Shown in pieces: positions 51,318 through 60,090 of a stretch of 64,000 nt of DNA (positions within the stretch are counted from its first letter, which is position 1; the number at the start of each line of letters is the position of its first letter). This DNA is from Algoriphagus litoralis. GTDB lineage: Bacteria; Bacteroidota; Bacteroidia; Cytophagales; Cyclobacteriaceae. A program made the translations under genes and the position numbers. The stretch is taken from NCBI RefSeq assembly GCF_003259255.1, contig NZ_QGOL01000002.1:1-64000 (forward strand). The letters run 5' to 3'. A model generated the notes under the pieces. It was given only the letters and a program-made list of their open reading frames with translations, was not told where the DNA came from and searched no databases.

Positions 51318-52358
51318 ATGGCAAAAATCCTGGTAGTGGATGATGAGGAAGATTTGGAAATGCTCTTCCGCCAAAAATACAGACAGAAGATTCGTTCCGG
51401 TGAATACGAGTTGTTCTTTGCACTAAACGGACAGCTGGCACTTGACATCCTCCAAGAGCATCCCGATATCGACATGATTCTCAGCGATATCAATATGCCC
51501 GTGATGGACGGCTTGACACTGCTCTCCAACACCAAGGAACAGAATCCTCTTCTCAAAACCGTAATTATTTCAGCCTACGGAGATATGGAAAATATCCGAA
51601 AGGCGATGAATTTGGGTGCATTTGATTTTGTGACCAAACCAGTAGATTTCCAAGACTTGGAGATCACGGTAGAGAAAACTTTGAGCTATATCAATCAGAT
51701 CAAATCCAACATCAAAGCAATCCGGGAAAATGACATCCTCAAAATGTATGTCGACGAAACTGTTTTGAATTTTATGGGTGGAAAAGAAATCGAGTCCGCT
51801 CTGATGGAAAATGAAACCATCGAAGGCACAGTTGCCTTCGTAGATCTTTGTGGATTTACCAGAATCTCTGAAAACGAGGACCCCAATACCGTAGTTGGCC
51901 TCCTGAATGAATACTTTGACCTGATGGTCAGGGAAATCATTGAAGTAAAAGGAAGCGTCGACAAGTTTATCGGCGATGCAGTGATGGCAGTCTTCCAAGG
52001 TCCAAATCATCTGGAAAGAGCAATCAAGGCCTGCTTGGCTATTCAGGAAAAGATGGAAAAAATCCCGGAATACTCCGAGGCGACCCACTTCAAGCCTCAG
52101 GTCTCCATAGGAATCAATTCCGGCGAGATGGTCTCAGGAAATATCGGTTCCAAATCACTCAAACGACTCGATTATACAGTAATCGGAGACACTGTTAACG
52201 TCGCCGCGAGACTTCAGTCCAAAGCCAATCCTGGCCAAATTCTGATCATGGAACATTGTCAGGCACAGATTCCAGACAAGTTCAACTTCAATCGAATAGG
52301 AGAAATGGCTCTAAAAAATAAAGCCAATCCGGTAACTGTCTACGAAGTGAGCAACTAA
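51318..52358 (+). CDS. response regulator-adenylyl cyclase (class III)
   Basis: The 346-residue protein has a receiver (Asp57 in LSDINMPVMDG; FVTKPVDF) and, after a helical linker (about 120-165), a class III cyclase domain. Visible key residues: metal-binding Asp176 (FVDLCGFTRI) and Asp220 (KFIGDAVMAVF), Lys216, Thr288 (DYTVIGDTVN), and transition-state Asn294 and Arg298 (NVAARL). The Lys/Thr specificity pair is that of class IIIb adenylyl cyclases (CyaC-like, often bicarbonate-stimulated) rather than guanylyl cyclases. It is the only classical output domain in the array, so cAMP is the predicted signal. Effector (a CRP-like protein) is not in this window. Confidence 0.92.
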   Translation: MAKILVVDDEEDLEMLFRQKYRQKIRSGEYELFFALNGQLALDILQEHPDIDMILSDINMPVMDGLTLLSNTKEQNPLLKTVIISAYGDMENIRKAMNLGAFDFVTKPVDFQDLEITVEKTLSYINQIKSNIKAIRENDILKMYVDETVLNFMGGKEIESALMENETIEGTVAFVDLCGFTRISENEDPNTVVGLLNEYFDLMVREIIEVKGSVDKFIGDAVMAVFQGPNHLERAIKACLAIQEKMEKIPEYSEATHFKPQVSIGINSGEMVSGNIGSKSLKRLDYTVIGDTVNVAARLQSKANPGQILIMEHCQAQIPDKFNFNRIGEMALKNKANPVTVYEVSN

Positions 52359-52373
52359 ACCTCGGCATCGGTA

Positions 52374-53111
52374 ATGATCTCGCTGTTTCGGAAAATCCGT
52401 CATTCCTTCCTGAAAGAACAAAAAATCACCCAGTACCTAGCCTATGCCATTGGCGAGATTTTTTTGGTAGTGATCGGGATCCTGATTGCCCTCCAAATCA
52501 ATACCTGGAATGAAGAACGTAAAAACCGGGCTTATGAAATCAAGATGCTCAGGGAACTCAAAAGTACCCTCGACAAGGATATCCGATACTTCAGTTCGCA
52601 AATTCGGATGCTCCATGATAGAGAACGTTCTGCCAACAAGCTTCTGGAATATTATCAAACCCAGGAGGGGGATCTTGATTCCCTGAATTTCCACATGGAA
52701 AATTTGGAAACCGGGGCACTTTTCCAGTATAATGCCGGCACCTATGGATCCATCAAATCCGGAGGCATCGATAAAATTACCAACGATTCCCTCCGATCAA
52801 AAATGGCCGATCTCTATGAGTTTCTAATCCCTCGGACAGAAAAACTTCTTGAAAATATTAAGGAAAACGAAAAAAAAGAAGCAGAACTCATGGAAGGATT
52901 TACCTTACGCATGATCACAGAGGCCAAGGATGGAGACCAGATCATTTCCCAAAAAATAACCGATAAAGCATCGATCAAAAAAGAGGAGTTCTTAGAATTT
53001 GTCCAGATCAACAAATCTACCACCCACTATTCATTAGTCTTCTTAGATAGGCTTTTACCCAGACTCAATGAACTCGCAACTATTGTTGCGTTAGAATTGG
53101 ACAAGAACTAG
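52374..53111 (+). CDS. DUF6090 membrane-anchored protein
   Basis: The 245-residue protein has one N-terminal helix (IGEIFLVVIGILIALQINTW, about 27-46) preceded by a basic stretch and followed by a coiled-coil/helical body. The start MISLFRKIRHSFLKEQKIT and QINTWNEERKN are the signature of DUF6090, frequent in Bacteroidota and of unknown function. It follows the cyclase by 15 bp, so it belongs to the same transcript. Whether it takes part in signalling is open; it could be an accessory membrane factor. Confidence 0.8.
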   Translation: MISLFRKIRHSFLKEQKITQYLAYAIGEIFLVVIGILIALQINTWNEERKNRAYEIKMLRELKSTLDKDIRYFSSQIRMLHDRERSANKLLEYYQTQEGDLDSLNFHMENLETGALFQYNAGTYGSIKSGGIDKITNDSLRSKMADLYEFLIPRTEKLLENIKENEKKEAELMEGFTLRMITEAKDGDQIISQKITDKASIKKEEFLEFVQINKSTTHYSLVFLDRLLPRLNELATIVALELDKN

Positions 53112-53244
53112 ACCTCTTTACCCGCTAAATATTGGGCTAAACAGCCAAAAAACGTCCGCATTCGATCTATTTTTCCCTGGGCCACATTCCTCTGTATAAA
53201 ATTTCAAAGAATCCCAGTAGATTCATTGCCCTAATTGACACCCT

Positions 53245-56200
53245 ATGTTCAAATTCACCCAACCCGCTCTTCTCCTTGCACTAGGTGCTACTGTGAGCTT
53301 TGCTGCTTTGGTTCCTAATTCAAAAGGAGACATGGAACCTTTTGACCATGAGCCTAAATCCCTCGAAGACAGCCTAAAGAAAGATAGTCTGAACTATCCG
53401 AAATTTAAAGATCTGCCACTCAAGCCCGAGCGTGAAGTAAAATTCACTACCAAAGAAGGAACTTGGATGAGTGTAGACATCAGTCCTGATGGGAAGACCA
53501 TCGCTTTTGACCTGATGGGCGACATTTACACCCTGCCTATCGAAGGAGGTAAAGCAACTCCGATTACTACAGGAATCGCGTACGAGACGCATCCGCGATT
53601 TTCCCCTGATGGAGAAAAAATCCTCTTCACCTCAGACCGTGCTGGGAATGACAACCTCTGGTATATCGATATGGTGAAAAAAGATACCGTTCAAGTCACA
53701 AAGGACAAAAATGGTGACGTTCCGGGAGCACACTGGACTCCGGATGGTCAATACATCGTCGTGGCTAAGGGACGTAGAATCACCAAACTCTGGATGTACC
53801 ATAAGGATGGAGGAGGAGGAATCCAACTCAATGAAAATCCAAGTTCGATGAAAACCATTGATCCTTTTGTCAGTCCCGATGGTAAAAAAGTATACTTCTC
53901 TCACCGATCAGGATCGTGGAACTACAATGCGCTACTACCGCAATACCAAATCGGAACCTATGATCTGGACAAAGGAGATATTACGAGTATCACCTCGAGA
54001 TATGGGTCTGCATTCACCCCGACCTTGAGCAAAGACGGTGCTTGGATGGTCTATGGTTCCCGCTGGGACGATAAGACGGGATTAGTACTTCGAAACTTGA
54101 AAACAGGTGAAGAAAACTGGCTAGCCTATCCAGTACAACGCGACGAACAAGAATCAATCGCACCTCAGGGTGTCCTACCGGCCATGGCTTTCACTCCGGA
54201 CAGCAAGTTTGTCATTGCCTCCTATGGAGGAAAAATCTGGAAACTGGCCATCGATGGCAGTCCGGCAGTCGAGATTCCCTTCGAAGCAGATGTCAAACTG
54301 GCCATGGGCCCAAGACTCTATTTCAATTACGAAATCAAAGACACGACCGCAAAACTTGCCACCCAAATTCGCGATGCAGCGCCATCTCCAGATGGAAAAA
54401 AACTCGCTTTTACCGCTTTGAACAGACTCTATGTGATGGATTATCCAAATGGAAATCCAATCCGTGTGACCAAAAACGAATTTACCGAAGCCATGCCAAG
54501 CTGGAGTCCAGATGGTTCCCAGTTGGTATTCACTACCTGGGATGAAAAAACTGGAGGCCACCTTTACAAAGCATCATTTGGCTCTAGAGGAACAGTGACC
54601 AAATTGACAACAGAATCAGCGCTATACATGGCTCCAACCTGGGGTCCAAATAATAAGATCGTGGTATTCAAAGGGGCCAGCCGATTACTACAAGAAGCCG
54701 AAGGACCCGGTGTAAGCGGTGCCGAAGCGGAATTAGTTTGGATACCTACTTCAGGTGGCTCAGTTAGAAAAATCATGAACGCCGGAAACTATGGAAATGC
54801 GCACTTTACTCAAGACACAACAAGAATATATCTAAATGGTCCAGGAGGAGCACTGCTAAGTGTGAAATGGGATGGAACGGACGAAAAAGTCTATGCTCGA
54901 ATCTCCGGAATCACACCTTTTGGTTCTGCAGCAGATCCACATTCTGATCATGAACATGCCAGTTTGGAAGAAATCTCAACCGTCAACTATGTGATGGGAG
55001 TGCCTGTCTCCACAGCTGACGCGGTGAATTATTGCATGCTGCCCGAAGGATCAAATTCCCGGGAACCACAAATGACTCCTGCCAGTGCTAGTACCATTCT
55101 GATGGCTCCTGTGGGTAATAAAGCCTTGGCAAAAGTCAACAATAATGTTTATGTAGTCACCATTCCGACCGTTGGAAAGGTTCCCTCCATCAACGTGGCA
55201 GATCCGGCTTCAAGCAATTTCCCTTCCCGTCAACTCACCGAAATCGGGGGAGAATTTCCAGCTTGGGAGGCTGACGGCAAAAAAATACACTGGTCTCTTG
55301 GAAACGGACACTGGGTCTATGACATCGAGCGGGCAGAGTTTATCGAAGATTCTGTCAAGTCTGTCAAAAAGACTAAAATGCTTGCAGATGCAGACAGTGT
55401 TTCTACGCTGAAAGCGAAAGGAGATGAGGCCGTTAAACTTGCCGATTCTTTGGCAAAAGCAGACAAAAAGCGAATCGATTCACTTTTCAAAGCCGACAAA
55501 ACATTGGCAAAAGCGGACAGTATTCACAAGGCAGAACTGAAAGAAAAAGAAACCTATAAACCTGCAGAACACCAAGTGAAGGTGTACTTTGCCAAAGACA
55601 CACCTAGCGGGAGCATTTTGTTGAAAAATGCCCGAATCGTGACAATGAAAGGTAATGAAGTGATCGAAAATGGGGATATTCTGATCGAAAATAACAGAAT
55701 CAAGGCCGTAGGCGCGACAGGAACCTTAGATGCCGGCAAAGCACAGATCATTGACGCCACAGGCAAAACTATCACGCCTGGCTTCATCGATACCCATGCG
55801 CACATGTGGCCTTCCTGGAATCTACACAAAAACACCGTTTGGATCTATGCTGCAAATCTTGCCTATGGTGTAACTACAACGAGAGACCCTCAGACTGCAA
55901 CCACAGACGTACTGACCTACGGAGACATGGTCGAGGCAGGAATGGTACCCGGCCCTAGGGTATATTCTACCGGTCCTGGAGTCGGCTATTGGATGTACAA
56001 TCTCAAGTCACTCGATCAGGCTAAAAGTGTCCTGAAGCAGTACAGCAAATATTACAACACGCAATACATCAAGATGTACTTGGTCGGCAATCGTCAACAT
56101 CGTCAGTGGGTGATCATGGCAGCGAATGAACAAAAATTGATGCCTACCACAGAAGGCGGATTGGATTACAAGCTGAACATGACGCAGCTATTTGATGGCT

Positions 56201-56874
56201 ATCCGGGACACGAACATTCGATTCCGGTGTATCCACTCTACTCAGATGTGACTCGGACTATTGCCGAGAGCAAAATGGCCTACACACCAACATTGCTGGT
56301 TTCTTATGGTGGTCCATGGGCAGAAAACTTCTACTACACCACCGAAAGCCCACTTCATGATCCGAAGCTAAATCGATTCACTCCTTACAATGAGATGAAT
56401 TCCAAAGCCAGAAGAAGAGTAGGTGGACTCGGTGGATGGTTTGCACCAGAAGATCATGTCTTCCAAAAACATGCAAAAGGGGTGAATTCCATTGTAACTC
56501 AAGGCGGACTTGCAGGGGTAGGATCTCATGGTCAACTTCAGGGTTTGGGCTATCACTGGGAGCTATGGTCTGTAGCCAGTGGAGGAATGAGCAATCTAGA
56601 CGCAATCAAAGTCGCAACTATCCTAGGCGCTGAATCACTGGGTCTGGACAAAGAACTCGGAAGTATCGAAACCGGAAAATTAGCCGACTTGGTGATCATG
56701 GATAAGAATCCCCTTGAAAATATCCGCAATACAAACACCATCACGCATGTCGTGAAAAATGGAAGGGTCTACGATGGAAACACACTGGACGAAATCCTTC
56801 CAACTCCTAGAAAATTGGATGTAAGCTCCTGGACCAAAGCGGCGCCGAAAGTAACCACTGGCGTGCAGGATTAA
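53245..56874 (+). CDS. amidohydrolase with N-terminal TolB-like propeller, exported
   Basis: The 1,209-residue protein has a signal-like start (MFKFTQPALLLALGATVSFA). PD40/TolB-like strands follow (ISPDGKTIAFDLMGDIYTLP, FSPDGEKILFTSDRAGNDN, SPDGKKLAFTALNRLYVMD; about 65-680), then a Lys/Ala/Asp-rich helical linker (about 715-775) and an amidohydrolase barrel. The first metal-binding HxH is in TPGFIDTHAHMWP, and the C-terminus is typical (GSIETGKLADLVIMDKNPLE). Bacteroidota members of this architecture are annotated as imidazolonepropionase-like or prolidase-like, but the real substrate is unknown. It ends at a bidirectional terminator. Confidence 0.87.
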   Translation: MFKFTQPALLLALGATVSFAALVPNSKGDMEPFDHEPKSLEDSLKKDSLNYPKFKDLPLKPEREVKFTTKEGTWMSVDISPDGKTIAFDLMGDIYTLPIEGGKATPITTGIAYETHPRFSPDGEKILFTSDRAGNDNLWYIDMVKKDTVQVTKDKNGDVPGAHWTPDGQYIVVAKGRRITKLWMYHKDGGGGIQLNENPSSMKTIDPFVSPDGKKVYFSHRSGSWNYNALLPQYQIGTYDLDKGDITSITSRYGSAFTPTLSKDGAWMVYGSRWDDKTGLVLRNLKTGEENWLAYPVQRDEQESIAPQGVLPAMAFTPDSKFVIASYGGKIWKLAIDGSPAVEIPFEADVKLAMGPRLYFNYEIKDTTAKLATQIRDAAPSPDGKKLAFTALNRLYVMDYPNGNPIRVTKNEFTEAMPSWSPDGSQLVFTTWDEKTGGHLYKASFGSRGTVTKLTTESALYMAPTWGPNNKIVVFKGASRLLQEAEGPGVSGAEAELVWIPTSGGSVRKIMNAGNYGNAHFTQDTTRIYLNGPGGALLSVKWDGTDEKVYARISGITPFGSAADPHSDHEHASLEEISTVNYVMGVPVSTADAVNYCMLPEGSNSREPQMTPASASTILMAPVGNKALAKVNNNVYVVTIPTVGKVPSINVADPASSNFPSRQLTEIGGEFPAWEADGKKIHWSLGNGHWVYDIERAEFIEDSVKSVKKTKMLADADSVSTLKAKGDEAVKLADSLAKADKKRIDSLFKADKTLAKADSIHKAELKEKETYKPAEHQVKVYFAKDTPSGSILLKNARIVTMKGNEVIENGDILIENNRIKAVGATGTLDAGKAQIIDATGKTITPGFIDTHAHMWPSWNLHKNTVWIYAANLAYGVTTTRDPQTATTDVLTYGDMVEAGMVPGPRVYSTGPGVGYWMYNLKSLDQAKSVLKQYSKYYNTQYIKMYLVGNRQHRQWVIMAANEQKLMPTTEGGLDYKLNMTQLFDGYPGHEHSIPVYPLYSDVTRTIAESKMAYTPTLLVSYGGPWAENFYYTTESPLHDPKLNRFTPYNEMNSKARRRVGGLGGWFAPEDHVFQKHAKGVNSIVTQGGLAGVGSHGQLQGLGYHWELWSVASGGMSNLDAIKVATILGAESLGLDKELGSIETGKLADLVIMDKNPLENIRNTNTITHVVKNGRVYDGNTLDEILPTPRKLDVSSWTKAAPKVTTGVQD

Positions 56875-56896
56875 GTTTATCTTTATCTGAAAAATC

Positions 56897-56926
56897 AAAA
56901 AACCAGCTGAATTCAGCTGGTTTTTT
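56897..56926. terminator. bidirectional terminator
   Basis: AAAAAACCAGCTGAA and TTCAGCTGGTTTTTT form a perfect 30-bp palindrome between the convergent amidohydrolase and tspO genes. Confidence 0.9.
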
Positions 56927-56929
56927 CGT

Positions 56930-57394
56930 TTAGTTCAAAATCAAAATAGCGGTATTCAATGAAGTCGCGAAGGTAACCCAAAGCAAGTAGGGAACCATCA
57001 ACCCTGAAGATACAGGACTTACTCTTCTAAACTGTATAATACACAACAGAATAGCAATCCAAAGAGGAATAATGACCAGCAAACCCATCAGCGGAGATTC
57101 CATCCCGAAAAAAGCTGGCGACCAAAGTGCATTTAGAATTAATTGCACTCCATAGAGCTTCAACAAGGGTTTTTTCAGCGGGTGATCACTCTTCCAGATC
57201 AAGTAGCAGGCAACTCCCATTAGGATGTAAAGAACTGTCCAAGCCGGTCCAAATAACCAGTTTGGCGGATTCCAACTTGGTTTGTTCAATGTAGCGTACC
57301 AGCTTTCGATAGAGGTGATCGTAAAAAACGCCCCCAATCCTCCTGCGAGTTGGGGCAGAGCTAAGCTTATGATTAGTTTAAGGTAATTTGGCAT
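56930..57394 (-). CDS. tspO: TspO/MBR family protein (CrtK-like)
   Basis: From the ATG at 57394 the product is 154 residues with five membrane helices and the TspO hallmarks KPSWNPPNWLFGPAWTVLYI, NALWSPAFFGM and a Trp-rich C-terminal half. An in-frame ATG at 57478 would overlap the DUF4286 gene and is less likely. TspO binds porphyrins and cholesterol-like ligands. The first bacterial member (CrtK) was found near carotenoid genes of Rhodobacter, and here it is again next to a carotenoid locus, facing away. The start follows the DUF4286 stop by one base. Confidence 0.92.
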   Translation of the reverse strand: MPNYLKLIISLALPQLAGGLGAFFTITSIESWYATLNKPSWNPPNWLFGPAWTVLYILMGVACYLIWKSDHPLKKPLLKLYGVQLILNALWSPAFFGMESPLMGLLVIIPLWIAILLCIIQFRRVSPVSSGLMVPYLLWVTFATSLNTAILILN

Positions 57395-57395
57395 A

Positions 57396-57698
57396 TTAGA
57401 TGGTTTCAAGTAAAGTACGAAATGCGATAGCCTTGTCCTGATATCGCTCCTGGGTTTTAGCCCGAAGTCCCGCGGCATGTTTACTTTCGTACTCCATCAT
57501 CATTTTCAGATTCTCGGTGAAATATTGAATACAATAGTTCGTCGTGCCGTCTTCCGTGTTGTGAATCAGCCTAAAGAACTTATGATCATGGAAAATACCA
57601 GTTTCCATGACCTCGGGAATATGGGTCGATTTCATCCAAGAGATAAAGTCCTGTTCGATATCTGGTGATACGTTTATTGTAATATTGTAGAGGATCAT
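57396..57698 (-). CDS. DUF4286 family protein
   Basis: This 100-residue protein matches DUF4286 (MILYNITINVSPDIEQDFISW, HIPEVMETGIF, YCIQYFTENLKMMMEYESKH), a small dimeric alpha+beta barrel-like fold. Members occur as single small genes in Bacteroidota and their role is unknown. It is the first gene of a two-gene unit with tspO, with a one-base gap. It is divergent from the carotenoid cluster, the 96 bp between them holding both promoters. Confidence 0.88.
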   Translation of the reverse strand: MILYNITINVSPDIEQDFISWMKSTHIPEVMETGIFHDHKFFRLIHNTEDGTTNYCIQYFTENLKMMMEYESKHAAGLRAKTQERYQDKAIAFRTLLETI

Positions 57699-57720
57699 AA
57701 TCAGTGAATTGGGTTTTATT

Positions 57721-57728
57721 TACTTTTG
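57721..57728 (+). promoter_or_regulatory. possible -7 element of the carotenoid gene cluster
   Basis: TACTTTTG fits TAnnTTTG and lies 67 bp upstream of the first carotenoid gene. No convincing -33 TTTG at the normal spacing was found, so this is a weak call. Confidence 0.3.
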
Positions 57729-57794
57729 TGCCTAACAAAGATCAGGCTGTAAAGTTAAAAATCACAAAACCTATCTCCGATTACACTGTCAAAT

Positions 57795-58460
57795 ATGCAT
57801 AAAGTTGCCCCTTCGCCAGAGAAATCCAGGATCACAAAATTGACGGTTGCTAAGATTATAATTGTTGCCCTGCATCTGGTTGGGATCATCGGACTAAGCC
57901 TTCCGGAGTACCAGGATCTGTTTTTGATGCTGACTCCTGCCCAGCTCTTGTCCTCGCTACTAATTATTTTGGTTTTTCACAGAGGCTGGACTGATGCTTT
58001 TCCTGTCTTTGCGGCAGCGGCATTTTGGATTGGCTTTGGCTCAGAGATTATCGGAATACATACAGGCTATCTATACGGTGACTATGTCTATGGACCCACT
58101 TTGGGACCAAAGCTTTGGGAGGTGCCGATCATCATTGGTGTCAATTGGTTTATCCTGAGTTACCTTACTGGCACGATTTTCCACAAAGTCACCAATGATT
58201 TCTACGCGGCTCTTCTGGCAGCGATAGCCATGACCTCTTTGGATTACATCATGGAGCCGGTAGCCGTGGCATTAGATTTCTGGGCATGGAAGTTTGATAT
58301 CATTCCTATGGAAAACTACGTAGGATGGCTTGGGGTGTCATTTCTGATTCAGCTGATCTACCGAAAGGCAAATTTTGAAAAGTCAAACCCGATTGCTGCC
58401 TTTCTTTTGACGACGATGATCCTATTCTTTGCAATTTTAAACTTCACTTTGGGAGTTTGA
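57795..58460 (+). CDS. cruF: carotenoid biosynthesis membrane protein, CruF-like
   Basis: The 221-residue protein has six or seven membrane helices and family motifs FGSEIIGIHTGYLYGDYVYG, VPIIIGVNWFILSY and SLDYIMEPVAVALDFWAW. These are the carotenoid 1,2-hydratase (CruF) / bisanhydrobacterioruberin hydratase family. It would hydrate an acyclic carotenoid end, which fits a pathway with psi-end-group carotenoids such as those made by many Cytophagales (saproxanthin-like pigments). It is followed by crtZ after 98 bp. Confidence 0.87.
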   Translation: MHKVAPSPEKSRITKLTVAKIIIVALHLVGIIGLSLPEYQDLFLMLTPAQLLSSLLIILVFHRGWTDAFPVFAAAAFWIGFGSEIIGIHTGYLYGDYVYGPTLGPKLWEVPIIIGVNWFILSYLTGTIFHKVTNDFYAALLAAIAMTSLDYIMEPVAVALDFWAWKFDIIPMENYVGWLGVSFLIQLIYRKANFEKSNPIAAFLLTTMILFFAILNFTLGV

Positions 58461-58558
58461 CCAAATAGTATTTCAGTCCAAACAAAAGAAATCCCTCAAT
58501 ATATTGCAGATTTGAAATTTGTATCCAACAAAATTCCCCATTTCAGGTTATCCCGATA

Positions 58559-59005
58559 ATGATTACAGCATTCATATTTATTGCTTTAGGTTTTGCGACG
58601 ATGGAATTTTCAGGTTGGTTTATTCATAAATACCTGATGCATGGTCCGCTTTGGATGATTCATAAAACCCATCATCAACCTTCGAAGACGTTCTTCGAGC
58701 TGAATGATTTATTCTCATTGCTATTCGGAAGTGTTGCTGTGATTTTGATTATCAAAGGAATCGACACTTTGGATTATCGATTTTGGATGGGTATTGGTAT
58801 CAGCGTATATGGACTATTATACTTTGTACTTCATGACGTACTGGTACACCGCAGGTTAAAATGGTTTGATCGACCAAAAACCACCTTCCTGAAGGGTATA
58901 TTCAAAGCCCATCAGGCACATCACCGCACCAATCAAAAAGAAGATGCGGTTTCGTTTGGCCTTTTTGTAGTCCCCAAAAAATTCTTTAAAGACGAGGAAA
59001 ATTGA
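58559..59005 (+). CDS. crtZ: beta-carotene hydroxylase
   Basis: The 148-residue integral membrane diiron enzyme has all four His clusters of the fatty-acid hydroxylase/CrtZ group: HKYLMH (24-29), HKTHH (36-40), HDVLVHRR (about 97-104) and HQAHH (about 118-122). It hydroxylates the beta-ionone ring at C3. Length is normal. Its stop (TGA) overlaps the TTG start of the regulator gene, so the two are coupled. Confidence 0.93.
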   Translation: MITAFIFIALGFATMEFSGWFIHKYLMHGPLWMIHKTHHQPSKTFFELNDLFSLLFGSVAVILIIKGIDTLDYRFWMGIGISVYGLLYFVLHDVLVHRRLKWFDRPKTTFLKGIFKAHQAHHRTNQKEDAVSFGLFVVPKKFFKDEEN

Positions 59006-59898
59006 GCACTTATTCAATTAAAGATCTGGAACACCTGTCGGGAATCAAAGCCCACACACTTCGTATTTGGGAGCAGCGCTATGATTTGATTCGCCCAAAA
59101 CGGACAGATACCAACATTCGGTACTACGACGACGATAACCTTAAACTCATCCTAAATGTAGCCCTTCTTAATGATAACGGCTACAAAATCAGCAAGATAG
59201 CTTCCATGGATATGGAAGAAATGCGGGCTGAGGTGATGAAACTGACCGACAGGACACTGACCCACGACGATCAGATCCACGCTCTGACGATCTGCATGAT
59301 CGAAATGGACGAGGAGCGATTTGACAAGGTCCTATCCACCAACATCCTGAAGCTTGGTTTCGAGCAGACCATGATGAACATTGTCTATCCCTTCATGTCC
59401 AAGATCGGTGTACTCTGGCAGACTGGTGCGATTAATCCGGCTCACGAACATTTTATTTCAAACCTAGTTCGCCAAAAACTCATCGTGGCCATCGATGGGC
59501 AGGTAGTCAGCGGAGACGGAAAAAAGTTTCTGCTGTTTTTACCAGAAGGAGAACTGCATGAGATTTCCCTATTGTTTGCATCCTTTCTGATCAAAAGCAA
59601 GGGCAACAAGGTCATTTATCTTGGACAAAATACGCCTTATGATGACTTGATGACAGTATACAACATTCATCAGCCAGAGTATATGATGACTGTGATCACC
59701 ACGTCTCCGACTTCAGAATCTGCCCAGGAATACCTGAACTTATTGGCTGAAAATTTTTCAAAAACGCAAATCTTGGTCACCGGCTACCAAGTGATCGGTC
59801 AGGATCTCATGCTCCCTCCAAATGTGAAGCTGATGACCTATATCCGAGATATCAAGGTTTTGCTGGATGAAATGACCTTGGTGCCTCAGGAGAAATAG
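59002..59898 (+). CDS. MerR-type B12-binding photoreceptor regulator, CarH/LitR-like
   Basis: The 298-residue protein has a MerR helix-turn-helix (YSIKDLEHLSGIKAHTLRIW) and a C-terminal cobalamin-binding pair of domains. The start is TTG at 59002, in the four-base TTGA overlap with the crtZ stop; later ATG codons would remove the DNA-binding domain. The CarH-type residues are present: Trp139 with Glu149 and His150 (W plus 10 and 11, as in CarH), and Glu184-x-His186 as the lower cobalamin ligand. In CarH/LitR, adenosylcobalamin holds the tetramer on DNA in darkness and light breaks it. Here it likely represses the sigma factor and crt genes in the dark. Confidence 0.9.
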   Translation: MSTYSIKDLEHLSGIKAHTLRIWEQRYDLIRPKRTDTNIRYYDDDNLKLILNVALLNDNGYKISKIASMDMEEMRAEVMKLTDRTLTHDDQIHALTICMIEMDEERFDKVLSTNILKLGFEQTMMNIVYPFMSKIGVLWQTGAINPAHEHFISNLVRQKLIVAIDGQVVSGDGKKFLLFLPEGELHEISLLFASFLIKSKGNKVIYLGQNTPYDDLMTVYNIHQPEYMMTVITTSPTSESAQEYLNLLAENFSKTQILVTGYQVIGQDLMLPPNVKLMTYIRDIKVLLDEMTLVPQEK

Positions 59899-59925
59899 TT
59901 TAAATAAACGATTCATTAATTAAAC

Positions 59926-59955
59926 AAAAGGCATCTTGTAAAAAAGGTGCCTTTT
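59926..59955 (+). terminator. Rho-independent terminator after the MerR/B12 regulator
   Basis: AAAAGGCATCTT pairs with AAGGTGCCTTTT (one G-U pair, six-base loop), followed by a T-run. It ends the cruF-crtZ-regulator unit and separates it from the sigma/crt unit. Confidence 0.82.
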
Positions 59956-60001
59956 GTCGTTCATACTGCCATTTATCAATCAATTAAAGTATTTGAAATT
60001 A

Positions 60002-60080
60002 TTTGTTGAATCTTTTTGAAAAAAAATTCCACATTATGTTTGCATTTTGTTTAATCATGATTAGATTTGATTCAACAAAA
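60002..60080 (+). promoter_or_regulatory. promoter and nested dyads before the sigma factor/crt operon
   Basis: TTTG at 60015-60018 and TATGTTTG at 60035-60042 (16 bp apart) form a promoter candidate. Dyads surround it: TTTGTTGAATC at 60002-60012 with GATTCAACAAA at 60069-60079; TTTTGTT at 60045-60051 with AACAAAA at 60074-60080; and the 12-bp palindrome TAATCATGATTA at 60052-60063. Placement just upstream of the sigma factor ATG (60091) suits MerR or ECF control. The binding protein is inferred, not shown. Confidence 0.5.
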
Positions 60081-60090
60081 ACAAACAGCC

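Noticed and set aside
60067-60090. TTG start for the ECF sigma factor
   Set aside because: It would add eight residues with no conservation and falls within the upstream dyads; the ATG at 60091 gives a normal sigma N-terminus.
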